NCBI RefSeq assembly: GCF_002934455.1
Contig: NZ_PTIR01000003.1
Coordinates: 62,001-126,000 of the forward strand
Length of the DNA: 64,000 nt
DNA from: Trinickia symbiotica
Lineage (GTDB): Bacteria > Pseudomonadota > Gammaproteobacteria > Burkholderiales > Burkholderiaceae
Reading direction: 5' to 3'
Of the stretch, positions 1 to 8,556 are shown one piece after another. The position numbers and the translations under genes are program-made. Positions within the stretch are counted from its first letter, which is position 1, and the number at the start of each line of letters is the position of its first letter. The notes under the pieces are model-generated. The model did no database searches. It was not told the DNA's origin and saw only the letters and a program-made list of their open reading frames with translations.

Positions 1-604
1 GCCCGGCCGCATCGAGCAGCGCGGCGACGGCCGTCAGATCCGCATCGGTCATCGGCTCGAAGCGGGCGTCAGCCCCGAGCGATTTCACTTCGCCTTTCAC
101 GTAGAGCACCGCTTCGTAAAGCGAGTCGCCAAGCGCGTCGCCCGCGTCTCCGCAGATCACCATGCGTCCCGCTTGCGCCATGAAGGCCGAAAAGCTGCCC
201 ACCGATCCGCCGACGACGATGTCGCCCCCCTTCAGCGAAATCCCGCAACGCAGACCCGCATCGCCATCGATGACGAGCAATCCGCCATGCGCCGAAGCGC
301 CTGCGCCGTTCGACGCAAAACCCTTCACGTGCACCTTGCCGCTCATCATGTTTTCGGCGACTCCGGTGCCCGCGCTCCCCTCGATGACGATCGTCGCGTG
401 CTGGTTCATGCCGCCCGCGTAGTAGCCGGCATGACCTTCGATCGTGATGCTCACGTCGGCATCGACGCCGACCGCGATGTTGTGCGCGCCGTTGGGCGAG
501 CTCACTTTGATGCGCCGGCCGGCCAGCGCGGCGGCATCGCCGTGCAGGTACTGGTTCAATTCCCTGACCGGCGAGCGCTCAAGGTCGAATGTCACGCTTT
601 CCAT
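1..604 (-). CDS. glxC: GXGXG-motif protein, glutamate synthase domain 3-like (GlxC/MgsB type), partial
   Basis: The gene starts at ATG 604 and runs off the left edge, so the C-terminus is missing. A GAGGAG ribosome site lies 8 bases upstream, inside the end of the amidotransferase gene, which it overlaps by 13 bases. The visible protein is a right-handed beta-helix type with repeated G-x-x-G-x-G turns (for example GHAGYYAGG and GDAGDALGDSLYEA). This is the fold of the glutamate synthase GXGXG domain. In glx and N-methylglutamate synthase loci it works with the upstream amidotransferase and an FMN-binding synthase subunit, which would lie beyond the window. I cannot separate GlxC from MgsB by eye. 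Confidence 0.85.
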   Translation of the reverse strand, partial: MESVTFDLERSPVRELNQYLHGDAAALAGRRIKVSSPNGAHNIAVGVDADVSITIEGHAGYYAGGMNQHATIVIEGSAGTGVAENMMSGKVHVKGFASNGAGASAHGGLLVIDGDAGLRCGISLKGGDIVVGGSVGSFSAFMAQAGRMVICGDAGDALGDSLYEAVLYVKGEVKSLGADARFEPMTDADLTAVAALLDAAG

Positions 605-1500
605 ACATACATCTCCTCGGGGGCGGGTTCGAAGACCTTCGCGTTCTTGATATCGGGCAAATGAGCAAGCGAACGGAATTCCGACGCGATCGCCACATAC
701 TCGTCGCTCTCCGCGACCACGGCAGGCTTGCATGCGAAGGGATCACGGATTAGCGCCAGTTCCGTCGTGGTGCCCATCAGAAACGTGTAGAACCCGTCGA
801 GCTCCTCGAATCCTTTTTGCAGCGCGTCCGGCAACGCGTCGCCTTCGCGCAGACGCCACTCGAGAAAGCGGCACGCCGCTTCCGTGTCGTTGTCGGTATC
901 GAAGTGGATGCCCTCGGGTTCGAGCTTGCGCCGGACACCATGCGCATTCGAAAGCGATCCGTTGTGCACGAGGCAAAAGTCCTCGCCCGCCGTGAACGGA
1001 TGCGCGCGATCCGGCGTGACTGCCGATTCGGTCGCCATCCGCGTGTGCCCGACCAGATGCGAGCCCTTCATGTCCGCGAAGCCATAGCGTTGCGCGACTT
1101 GCGCGGGCGAGCCGATGTCCTTGTAGAGGTCGATCGAGCGGCCCGTCGAGAGCAGATACAACTGCGGATAGTGCTCGCGCAGCCAGCGCTTGACGTTATC
1201 GACATTGCCTTGCAGCGTCAGTACGGCATGGTTGCCTTTCGCTTCGATGCGCGCCGTGACGTCCATCGCGGCGTTCAGCGCGTCGACGAGCGGCTGCCAG
1301 GCAAAGCGCTCACCCTCTTCCGTGAAGCCCGAGTAGAGGCTCAGTTTGCGCTGGTGCGCATCGACAGCCTTGCCGAAAACGGCCAGCCCCGCCGAATCCG
1401 GGCCGCGCTCCGTCATGCCGATCAGCATCGGCACCATCAGTTCGCCGAGCCGTTCACGTAGTGCCGGCGTCTTGACCAGCAAACCTACGATTCCACACAT
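592..1500 (-). CDS. glxB: class II glutamine amidotransferase (GlxB/MgsA-like)
   Basis: A 302-residue Ntn-hydrolase amidotransferase. It begins MCGIVGLL, so Cys2 becomes the N-terminal nucleophile after Met removal. The start at 1500 is fixed by this and by a GGAG ribosome site 8 bases upstream. The glutaminase signature follows (HTRMATES and HNGSLSN around residues 155-190). It releases ammonia from glutamine for a partner synthase and lacks synthase domains of its own, so it is a split-subunit form. It sits between a type III glutamine synthetase and the GXGXG gene with tiny gaps or overlaps, implying one operon. In N-methylglutamate synthase the equivalent is MgsA. In glx loci it is GlxB. 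Confidence 0.9.
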   Translation of the reverse strand: MCGIVGLLVKTPALRERLGELMVPMLIGMTERGPDSAGLAVFGKAVDAHQRKLSLYSGFTEEGERFAWQPLVDALNAAMDVTARIEAKGNHAVLTLQGNVDNVKRWLREHYPQLYLLSTGRSIDLYKDIGSPAQVAQRYGFADMKGSHLVGHTRMATESAVTPDRAHPFTAGEDFCLVHNGSLSNAHGVRRKLEPEGIHFDTDNDTEAACRFLEWRLREGDALPDALQKGFEELDGFYTFLMGTTTELALIRDPFACKPAVVAESDEYVAIASEFRSLAHLPDIKNAKVFEPAPEEMYVWKA

Positions 1501-1511
1501 AGTGCGTCTCC

Positions 1512-2906
1512 TTAGAAAAATTCGAGGTAGCTCTTCAGCTCCCAATCCGATACATGGCGCATGTACTCGAGCCACTCCATGCGCTTCAACTTCAGGAATT
1601 CGCCGGCGACGGGGCCGAGCGCGTCACAGATCACGCGGTCGGCTTCGAGCGCGTCGAGCGCCTGCTCGAGGTTCTGCGGCAGCACGCCGATCGCGTGCTC
1701 GCGCAATTGCCGCGGCGTCCAGTCGTAGAGGTTCTCGTTGGCGGGCGCGCCCGGCGACAGCTCACGCTCGATGCCGTCGAGCCCGGCCGCGATCACGGCG
1801 GCAGTCGCCAGATACGGATTGCACGAGCCGTCCGGCAGGCGCAGTTCGATGCGCTCGCCCGGCATGCGCACCATCGTCGAGCGATTGTTGTCGCCGTAGC
1901 TGATGTAGGCGGGCGCCCACGTCGCCCCCGTCAGCGAGCGGCCCACCACGAGCCGCTTGTACGAATTGACAGTCGGATTGCAGAGCGCGGCCAGCGCCGG
2001 CGCGTGGGCGAGCAGGCCGGCCGTGAACTGATAGCCGAGCGTCGAGAGGCCCATGCCGAGCGGATCGCTTTTGTCCGCGAACAGATTGCGCTCGCCATCG
2101 CCGATCGACATATGCATGTGCATGCCGTTGCCCGGGCGGTTCGCGAACGGCTTCGCCATGAATGAGCAGATCATGCCGAGCTCGTTTGCGATCTCGGACG
2201 CGGCCATCTTGAAGAACACGTAGTGATCGCACGACGTCAGGCAATCCGTATACGTGTAGTTGATCTCGAACTGGCCGTTCGCGTCTTCGTGGTCGATCTG
2301 ATAGACGTCAATACCGACGGCGCGCATCGATTCGGTGAGCTTTTCCAGGAACTCGCGGGTACGCGAGAGGCCTTTGTAGTCGTAGCACGGCTTCGCGAGG
2401 GTATCGCTTGGATCGCACGGCTCCAGTACGCCCGCGGTGGAGCGGCGCAGCAGCGAAAACTCCGGCTCGAGCCCTGTGTAGAGCGTCCAGCCGCGCTCGG
2501 TCATGCGCGCGACCTGCTTTTTCAACGTCACACGCGAATCGAACGCCCACGGCATGCCGTCGACATGGCCATCGCACGCGATACGAGCGATGCCGGACTG
2601 CCAGGGCACAGGCGTGAGCGTCGACAAATCGCCGACGGCCATGAAGTCGGGACCGTTCGGCTCGATCCCGACTCCCCAGATCGCAAAGCCGGCGAAACCC
2701 GCTCCCGCGGTCAGTACGCTCTTCAGATGCGCTACCGGTACGGACTTCGCCTTCGCCACACCGTGAATATCGACGAACTGCGCCAGCACGTATTTCACGC
2801 CCTGCTGCGCGAGCCAAGCCTGCGCGCTTTCAGCCGTGTCGAAGCGCGGCACGCTCCCGAGCTCGTTCACCGCGGCCGGCAGCTTGCTCGCATCGTTCAG
2901 GTTCAT
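1512..2906 (-). CDS. glnT: type III glutamine synthetase (GlnT) or gamma-glutamylmethylamide synthetase-like
   Basis: 464 residues with the glutamine synthetase catalytic fold. Landmarks are the metal-binding Glu in GLEPEFSLL, the NGMHMHMS segment, and the ATP/glutamate stretch [24 protein letters not shown] 2906 is preferred over GTG 2912 because AAGGAG lies 5 bases upstream of it. The family joins ammonia, or methylamine in GmaS enzymes, to glutamate using ATP. Adjacency to amidotransferase and GXGXG subunits makes a role in methylamine or amine nitrogen use plausible, but substrate choice cannot be read from sequence alone. The divergent XRE-cupin regulator is the likely controller. Confidence 0.9.
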   Translation of the reverse strand: MNLNDASKLPAAVNELGSVPRFDTAESAQAWLAQQGVKYVLAQFVDIHGVAKAKSVPVAHLKSVLTAGAGFAGFAIWGVGIEPNGPDFMAVGDLSTLTPVPWQSGIARIACDGHVDGMPWAFDSRVTLKKQVARMTERGWTLYTGLEPEFSLLRRSTAGVLEPCDPSDTLAKPCYDYKGLSRTREFLEKLTESMRAVGIDVYQIDHEDANGQFEINYTYTDCLTSCDHYVFFKMAASEIANELGMICSFMAKPFANRPGNGMHMHMSIGDGERNLFADKSDPLGMGLSTLGYQFTAGLLAHAPALAALCNPTVNSYKRLVVGRSLTGATWAPAYISYGDNNRSTMVRMPGERIELRLPDGSCNPYLATAAVIAAGLDGIERELSPGAPANENLYDWTPRQLREHAIGVLPQNLEQALDALEADRVICDALGPVAGEFLKLKRMEWLEYMRHVSDWELKSYLEFF

Positions 2907-2943
2907 TGTCACTCCTTGCCATATTTATTAAGATGCAACGAAA

Positions 2944-2958
2944 TTTCCTGTCAGGAAA
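2944..2958. promoter_or_regulatory. palindromic candidate operator of the XRE-cupin regulator
   Basis: The 15-bp sequence TTTCCTGTCAGGAAA is a perfect palindrome around its central base. It lies in the 137-bp divergent space between the glutamine synthetase and the XRE-cupin gene. XRE-cupin regulators commonly bind short palindromes next to their own gene, so it is a good operator candidate. Binding is inferred. Confidence 0.55.
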
Positions 2959-3043
2959 CGCGCCGCGCGCAATCATGCCCGCTCCCGAGGCGGTTAGACC
3001 CGGGCGCTCTGTCAACCTTGCTACCCTTTACCGAGGCTTACCC

Positions 3044-3646
3044 ATGCAAACCGCGGACGACAGCAAATCACCGCTCGAACGCCATCTCGGCACGACCATC
3101 CGCGAACTGCGCCAGTCCCACGGACTGACCATCGCGCAGGTCGCCGAACAGGCCGGCATCAGCCGCGGGATGCTCTCGAAGATCGAGAACGCGCAAACCT
3201 CGGCCGGCCTCGACGTACTCCATCGCATCGCCATGGCCCTCGGCGTATCGATGTCGGCGCTCTTTCGCAACTTCGACGTCCCGCAAGGCGGCGCCCAACT
3301 GGTCAAGAAGGGCGCCGGCATGGAGGTCGTCCGCAAGGGCACGCAGCGCGGCCATACGTACCACCTACTCGCCTACGACCAAGGCCCGCGCAAGCTCTTC
3401 GAACCGTTCCTGATCACGATGGACGACGAGTCGGAGCGCTTTCCCGTCTTCGAGCACCCGGGGACGGAGTTCATCCACATGCTCAAGGGCGTGATCGAAT
3501 ACCGCCACGGCCAGCACACCTACATCCTGCATCCGGGGGACACGCTCACGTTCCGAGGCGATATTCCGCATGGCCCCGAACGCTTGATCAAGACGCCGAT
3601 CCAGTTCCTGTCGATCTTCGTCTATTCGCAGCCCGCCGCCGAATGA
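3044..3646 (+). CDS. XRE-family transcriptional regulator with C-terminal cupin domain
   Basis: 200 residues from ATG 3044, preceded by CGAGG; upstream in-frame codons give an implausible extension. Residues 20-74 are a classic XRE helix-turn-helix (AQVAEQAGISRGMLSKIENA). Residues about 125-190 form a cupin beta-barrel (EHPGTEFIHMLKGVIEY, HPGDTLTFRGDIPHG) that probably senses a small ligand. It is divergent from the glutamine synthetase operon and shares a promoter region containing a perfect palindrome, so it most likely regulates that operon. Relatives control polyamine, amino-acid or amine use. The ligand here is unknown. Confidence 0.88.
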   Translation: MQTADDSKSPLERHLGTTIRELRQSHGLTIAQVAEQAGISRGMLSKIENAQTSAGLDVLHRIAMALGVSMSALFRNFDVPQGGAQLVKKGAGMEVVRKGTQRGHTYHLLAYDQGPRKLFEPFLITMDDESERFPVFEHPGTEFIHMLKGVIEYRHGQHTYILHPGDTLTFRGDIPHGPERLIKTPIQFLSIFVYSQPAAE

Positions 3647-3717
3647 ACTGCGCGACCCAGTCAACTATCCAGCCCTGATGCAACGTCCATGCCACGTTTA
3701 TCGATAAGAATCAAAAG

Positions 3718-3730
3718 TTCCTGTCAATAA
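3718..3730 (+). promoter_or_regulatory. partial copy of the XRE-cupin palindrome
   Basis: TTCCTGTCAATAA repeats the left arm and centre of the palindrome at 2944-2958 (TTCCTGTCA), with a degenerate right arm. It lies 72 bases past the regulator's stop codon, so it could be a secondary site or chance. Confidence 0.2.
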
Positions 3731-3934
3731 ACAACGGCGGCGCACCACGGTCCTTCTCGTCATCCTGCTCAACTTGTTGCTGCTTGCCCGCGGTGCGACC
3801 GAATCGTGAATGCGGTGCAAACGCGCACTGAAACGGCAACGCGGGTTACGACGGTGTATCAGCCCAGCTTATGAAGCCGACGACGCACATAGCGCACTCT
3901 CGGTCATCCGACGCAACATCGGCCGCACGTGCCG

Positions 3935-4900
3935 CTAGCGCAACGCGTCGGCGGGGAGCTGCGGCAATGCACGCGCCAGCGCCGGCTGAATCGAGCGATC
4001 GATGACCGTTCGCGTCAACGTAACGATTTCGCTCGCGAAATCGTCCCACTCGCCCTGCCGGTGCAGCAGGAAAAAGTCGCGCTGCCCGAGCCGCCCGGAT
4101 GGCAGCGGCAGAACGGCGATTTCCTCCAGATAGTGCCGCGCCTGCCATAGACACAACGGCGTCGAGATCGCAAAACCGAGCCGGGCCGCCACCAGGCTCA
4201 GCAGCGGATCGGTCGCGTCGAATTCGTAGCGGCGCGGGCTGTCGATGCCGAGATGCCTCGCGAATCGCTCGACTTGCTGGCCGATCACCGAGCGCGCCGT
4301 GTAGCGGATCAGCGGCAGCTCCTTGTTGAGCGTGCGCCAGTCGACCTGCGGACGGCCAGCAACATGGCTTCGTGCGACGACGGCAACGAACGCTTCGGAA
4401 AAGAGCGGCACTTCGACAATGCGCGCGTCGTTTAGCGTCGTCTGCGTGCAGACGGCCAGGTCGACCTCCCGGTCGTGCAACTGCTTCGACAGCCCCGGTG
4501 TGAGCCCCGACCACAACGCGATCTGCCGCGACGAATTCGACACCGCGCGAATCAGTTCCGGCCCGACCGTCGCCGCGAACGAATCGACGCAACCAAGCCG
4601 CACCGGCAGCGTGCCCGCGTGCGACGCGTCCCCGATCCGCGTGCTGACCATCTGCGCATGCTCGAGCAGCGCACCCGCGAGCTCGAGCAACGCGCGCCCC
4701 GCGGTGTTCGGCCGCGGCGGGCGGCTCTCCCGATCGAACAGCGTCATGCCCCGATCGCGCTCGAGCGCCGACACGGCTTGGCTGATCGCGCTCTGGCTCA
4801 CGCCCAGCTGCTTCGCCGCGCCCGTCATCGAGCCCGTTTCGCACACGGCGACGAAGGCCTGCAGCGCGCGCAGATCGATCGGCGTTTGAGATCGTCTCAT
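3935..4900 (-). CDS. LysR-family transcriptional regulator
   Basis: 321 residues from ATG 4900, which has AGGAG 5 bases upstream; the longer reading from 4978 has no such signal. The N-terminal winged helix is typical of the family (LRALQAFVAVCETGSMTGAAKQLGVSQSAISQAVSALE), followed by a LysR substrate-binding domain. Unusually for the family, the HTH is followed by RESRPPRPNTAGRALLE. It reads away from the remnant of a FAD oxidoreductase at 5059-5238, so it may once have controlled that gene divergently. Its present target is not evident. Confidence 0.88.
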   Translation of the reverse strand: MRRSQTPIDLRALQAFVAVCETGSMTGAAKQLGVSQSAISQAVSALERDRGMTLFDRESRPPRPNTAGRALLELAGALLEHAQMVSTRIGDASHAGTLPVRLGCVDSFAATVGPELIRAVSNSSRQIALWSGLTPGLSKQLHDREVDLAVCTQTTLNDARIVEVPLFSEAFVAVVARSHVAGRPQVDWRTLNKELPLIRYTARSVIGQQVERFARHLGIDSPRRYEFDATDPLLSLVAARLGFAISTPLCLWQARHYLEEIAVLPLPSGRLGQRDFFLLHRQGEWDDFASEIVTLTRTVIDRSIQPALARALPQLPADALR

Positions 4901-5058
4901 CGTGACTCCTGTGTCCGCGGCATTCGTCGAATGGCGCGCGACGATGTCGAATGCTGCATGGTCAAAATCCGCCCGCACTCACAATGAGCGATTTCGGGGG
5001 CACACGATAAGTTTGCCTAATTCAAAATTGCCGCGCATTTCCGCGGCGAGGGCGCCAG

Positions 5059-5238
5059 AGGGAGGGATCGAGAGCGTGCTGGGGAACGCTCAATGCGCGG
5101 AAACGGAAGAACCGGGCGAGATGTCGATCAACTATGACGCCGAGCTCGTGCGCGCAAGTCGCCGAGCGTTTTCCCGCCTATGAGACGGCGAGACTCGCGT
5201 CGTCGTGGACGGGCGTCTTCGACGCGCGAGGCGGTGAG
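5059..5238 (+). pseudogene. remnant of a DAO-family FAD-dependent oxidoreductase
   Basis: About 180 bases that align with codons around 15745-15905 of the intact flavoprotein gene downstream. First comes ESVLGNAQCAETEEPGEM against EGVVGEKLNTAETEQGDI. Then, after a one-base frame change near 5149, comes AQVAERFPAYETARLASSWTGVFD against AQVAERFPEYETAGIASSWTGVYD. One codon is missing and the reading frame is broken. No FAD-binding N-terminus or C-terminus remains. This is decayed coding DNA left between the LysR gene and the end of the ABC transporter operon. Confidence 0.75.
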
Positions 5239-5280
5239 GAACGATCGTTTTCAGCTTTTCTATTGTCTATTGCCTATTGT

Positions 5281-6069
5281 CTAATGTTCGATCGTCAGTT
5301 CGTCATATCGCGCCCCGGCGGCGGCCGCTGCACCGAGATACGCATCGAGCAGCACGTCGGCCTGACGCAGCTCCTCGGGCGTGCCGTGCGCGACGACTCG
5401 CCCGCTTTCGAGCACGTACGCCGCCTTCGCATGGCGTAGCGCGACCGCGGCATTCTGCTCGGCCAGCAGAAAACTCACACCTTCGTCCCGGTTGAGTTTG
5501 CCGACGATCTCGAAGATCTCCTCGACCAGTTGCGGCGCCAGCCCCATCGACGGTTCGTCGAGCAGCACGAGCGACGGCCTGGACATCAACGCGCGACCGA
5601 TCGCGATCATCTGCTGTTCGCCGCCGGAGGTGTACCCGGCTGCCTTCCGCCGGCAAACTTTGAGCCGCGGGAAGACCGTATAGATGCGTTCCAGCGCTTC
5701 AGCGATCCCCCGCGCGGACGGGCGGCGCACGAACGCACCGATGCGCAGATTATCCTCGACGCTCAGGTGCGCGAAGCAGCGCCGCCCCTCCAGAACCTGC
5801 ACGAGCCCTTCCTCGGCAAGCCGCCACGGATCGGCGTCGGTCACATCCATGCCGCGGTAGAGGATCGTCCCGCGCACGAGCGCGCCGCGCTCGACGCGCA
5901 GCAGGCTCGAGATCGCCTTCAACGTCGTGGTCTTGCCCGCGCCATTTCCCCCGAGCAGCGCGACGATCGCACCATCGGGCACGGTCAGCGACACACCGCC
6001 CAGCGCGCAAGCCTGCTGGTTGTAGACCACCGCGATATCGTCAACCTGCAAGATCGGCGCTTGTCCCAT
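5281..6069 (-). CDS. livF: branched-chain amino acid-type ABC transporter ATP-binding protein (LivF-like)
   Basis: 262 residues. ATG 6069 has AGGAG upstream. The ATPase carries Walker A (GGNGAGKTT), a signature region (TSGGEQQMIAIGRALMSRPSLVLLDEPSMGLAP) and an H-loop-equivalent LLAEQNAAVALR. The last is typical of LivF, where Gln-Asn replaces the usual His. It is the last gene of a run that also holds the binding protein, two permeases and LivG, three bases after the binding-protein stop. Substrate is unknown. The upstream sulfone genes suggest an organosulfur compound rather than leucine. Confidence 0.9.
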   Translation of the reverse strand: MGQAPILQVDDIAVVYNQQACALGGVSLTVPDGAIVALLGGNGAGKTTTLKAISSLLRVERGALVRGTILYRGMDVTDADPWRLAEEGLVQVLEGRRCFAHLSVEDNLRIGAFVRRPSARGIAEALERIYTVFPRLKVCRRKAAGYTSGGEQQMIAIGRALMSRPSLVLLDEPSMGLAPQLVEEIFEIVGKLNRDEGVSFLLAEQNAAVALRHAKAAYVLESGRVVAHGTPEELRQADVLLDAYLGAAAAAGARYDELTIEH

Positions 6070-6071
6070 GG

Positions 6072-7436
6072 TCAGCTCTCCTTGCTGCAGTCGCGCGGCG
6101 TAATGCCCTTTTCCTTCGCGTAGCCGATTGCCGACTTCTCGATGATCGGCCGCAGCAGCGCACGGTCGGCCTGCACCCAGCCACTGATGACCTTCCAGTG
6201 CGCACCGTCCCACTGCTGGAACCGCACGGCACCACCGCCCTCATGATCCGCGCACGACAGCTTCAGTTGCTGCACCAGCCCATATGCGCCGAGCTGCTTC
6301 AGCCGCGCATCGTCGAGATTCAGGTGCTCGAAACCCCATCGCACCTGCTCGCCCGTGAGCGGCTTATCGCCAAAGTGCGCCTGGGCGACGCGCAGCGCCT
6401 CCACGTTCAGAATGCCGTTGACGACGCCGAGGTTGTAGTAGACCGTGCCGAAGCGCGCGGGATCTTTCAGGTTGCCGTTACCGGTCTTGATCACATACTG
6501 GTCGATCGACTGCAGCACGGGAAAGTCGGTACCGGACGGATGTGTCGTGATCGAAATGAAGCCTTTTGCCGCGTCGCCTGCCGGTCGCACGTCCTCCTCG
6601 GAATTGCTCCAGATGTTGCCGATGATGTGATCGGCCGGGTAGCCCACTTTCTGCGCCGACTTCAGTGCGACCGGGTTCATCACGCCCCAGCCGCGCAGGA
6701 TGACCCAGTCAGGATGGATTCTGCGGATCGTCAGCCACTGCGAGCCCTGCTCGTTGCCCGGGTGCGGGACCTCGAGCTGCGTGAGCTCGAAACCGTACTT
6801 CTTCGCGAGGATGTCGAGCACTGGAATCGTCTCGCGTCCATAGGGCGAACCGTGGTACAGCACGACGATCTTCTTGCCTTTGAGCGCCGCAGGGCCACCG
6901 GACTGTTGCGCGATATAGTTGACGATCGCGGATACCTCGCTGTAGGGATTCAGCTGCAGAGGGAACACGTAAGGGAACACGGCGCCGTCCGTCGAATCCG
7001 TCCGTCCGTGGTTGATCGTGATGAGCGGAATCCTGTCGGCAGTCGAGCGGTCGATCGTCGCGTACGCGATGCCGACGGACAGCGGATTCGTCGCCGCGGC
7101 CGGCGCGCCGTTCAATCCATGCTTGAGCCGCTCGTAGCACTCGACTCCCTTTTCCACGACATATTCTGTTTCGCATTCGCTCCACGTGAGCTTGACGCCA
7201 TTCACGCCGCCGTCTCGCGAATTGACCAGTTGCAGGTAGTCGATGAAGCCCCCGAAAAAGCCGCTTCCGCCCGCAGCGTACGGGCCGACCCGGTAACTCT
7301 GCAGCGGGAAATACTGCTCGCCCGCCGCCTGCGCGGCCCCCACGCCACCCGCGATCAGCGAAAGGGCCGCACCACCTACCGCAATCAGCCGCGCGATAGC
7401 TTGCAACCAGCGGCGATGCTGTGCTGTCGATTTCAT
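6072..7436 (-). CDS. periplasmic substrate-binding protein of LivK/Peripla_BP_6 type
   Basis: 454 residues with a clear signal peptide (hydrophobic stretch ending GVGAAQAAG near residue 38). The mature protein has the two-lobed periplasmic binding fold of branched-chain amino acid receptors, with an inter-lobe segment KGKKIVVLYHGSPYGRETIPVLDILAKKYGFE. It is longer than LivK (about 370), in the range of receptors for aromatic or other carbon sources. It lies between LivM and LivF genes and downstream of sfnG, so the likely ligand is a small organosulfur compound, but that is inference. Confidence 0.87.
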   Translation of the reverse strand: MKSTAQHRRWLQAIARLIAVGGAALSLIAGGVGAAQAAGEQYFPLQSYRVGPYAAGGSGFFGGFIDYLQLVNSRDGGVNGVKLTWSECETEYVVEKGVECYERLKHGLNGAPAAATNPLSVGIAYATIDRSTADRIPLITINHGRTDSTDGAVFPYVFPLQLNPYSEVSAIVNYIAQQSGGPAALKGKKIVVLYHGSPYGRETIPVLDILAKKYGFELTQLEVPHPGNEQGSQWLTIRRIHPDWVILRGWGVMNPVALKSAQKVGYPADHIIGNIWSNSEEDVRPAGDAAKGFISITTHPSGTDFPVLQSIDQYVIKTGNGNLKDPARFGTVYYNLGVVNGILNVEALRVAQAHFGDKPLTGEQVRWGFEHLNLDDARLKQLGAYGLVQQLKLSCADHEGGGAVRFQQWDGAHWKVISGWVQADRALLRPIIEKSAIGYAKEKGITPRDCSKES

Positions 7437-7493
7437 GTATTTAGAACTCCTAATTGATTGTCGTGGAAAAACTGAGGCAGCACGTTGGAGAGA

Positions 7494-8549
7494 TCAGGCA
7501 TCTGCTTGCCGGCCGCGCAATCGCCGGTGCGCATATCCCGCGAGTCGAGCGAGCCCGTCTGGTTCCCTGATCAGAAATACGATGACAAGCACACCGTAGA
7601 TGATCTTCTGCAGGTTCTGGAGTTGGCCGGCCTCGATACCGACATGCGCGAACCATCCTGCGGCATTGGACAGCAGGATCGGCAGCAATACGATGAATGC
7701 GGCGCCGAGGAAATTGCCGCCAATGCTGCCCATGCCGCCGATGATCACGATGAACAGCACCTGGAACGACAGATTGAGATCGAAGCCGTGGGGCTCGACG
7801 GTCCCGAGATAGGCAAACGCCCAGAGTGCGCCCGCGATGCCGAGCACGCCCGAACTGAACGCGAACGCGAGCAGCTTGTCCTGGCCGACCCGAAATCCCA
7901 TCACGCGGGCGGCCGTCTCCATGTCGCGGATCGCCATCCAGCGTCGCCCGAGCTCGCTGCGTACGAGCCTCGCGGCGACCGCGAACGTTGCGGCCACGAC
8001 AGCGAGCACCAGCAGATAGTGAGTGCCCGGCGTGTCAATCCGGTGCCCCAAGACCGTCACGGCGGGCGCGCTCAGCACGCCCGATGCATCGTCGTTCGAA
8101 AACCAGCTCACGCGTGTGAAGAGCCATTCGATGAAAAACTGCGCGGCGAGCGTCGACACAATCAGGTAAAAGCCCCTGATTCGCAGGCTCGGCACCCCGA
8201 ACACCGTGCCTACCGCGGCGGCAGCGAGCGCACTGAAAGCGAGATCGATCGCGAACGGCAGCGCCGGTACGCGCACCGCGAAGTTGTATGCCGTATACGC
8301 GCCGACAGACATGAACGCGGCGGAGCCGAGCGATAGCTGCCCCGCGTAGCCGGTCGCGAGATTGAGCCCGAGCGCGGCGAGCGACAGGATCAGGAATGGC
8401 ACGAGGATCGCGCTTAGCCAGTAGTCGCTGCCAACGCGAGCAAGCGCAATGAGCACGGCGACCGCCAGGATCACAAGCGCGCGGCGCGGCCAAGACCTGC
8501 GCGCGAACTCGGGGCGCGTGGACAGTGGTTCAATCTGAATCGACGACAT
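7494..8549 (-). CDS. livM: branched-chain amino acid-type ABC permease (LivM-like)
   Basis: 351 residues. ATG 8549 sits just after GAGGAG. It is a multi-spanning inner membrane protein with roughly eight to ten hydrophobic segments. It carries the LivM signatures GLNLATGYAGQLSLGSAAFMSVGAYTAY and GGMGSIGGNFLGA. It pairs with the LivH-like permease, which starts its own frame just upstream with a 7-base intergenic gap. An unusually Arg-rich C-terminus (AHRRLRGRQADA) follows the last membrane segment. Confidence 0.9.
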   Translation of the reverse strand: MSSIQIEPLSTRPEFARRSWPRRALVILAVAVLIALARVGSDYWLSAILVPFLILSLAALGLNLATGYAGQLSLGSAAFMSVGAYTAYNFAVRVPALPFAIDLAFSALAAAAVGTVFGVPSLRIRGFYLIVSTLAAQFFIEWLFTRVSWFSNDDASGVLSAPAVTVLGHRIDTPGTHYLLVLAVVAATFAVAARLVRSELGRRWMAIRDMETAARVMGFRVGQDKLLAFAFSSGVLGIAGALWAFAYLGTVEPHGFDLNLSFQVLFIVIIGGMGSIGGNFLGAAFIVLLPILLSNAAGWFAHVGIEAGQLQNLQKIIYGVLVIVFLIREPDGLARLAGYAHRRLRGRQADA

Positions 8550-8556
8550 CGGCTCC

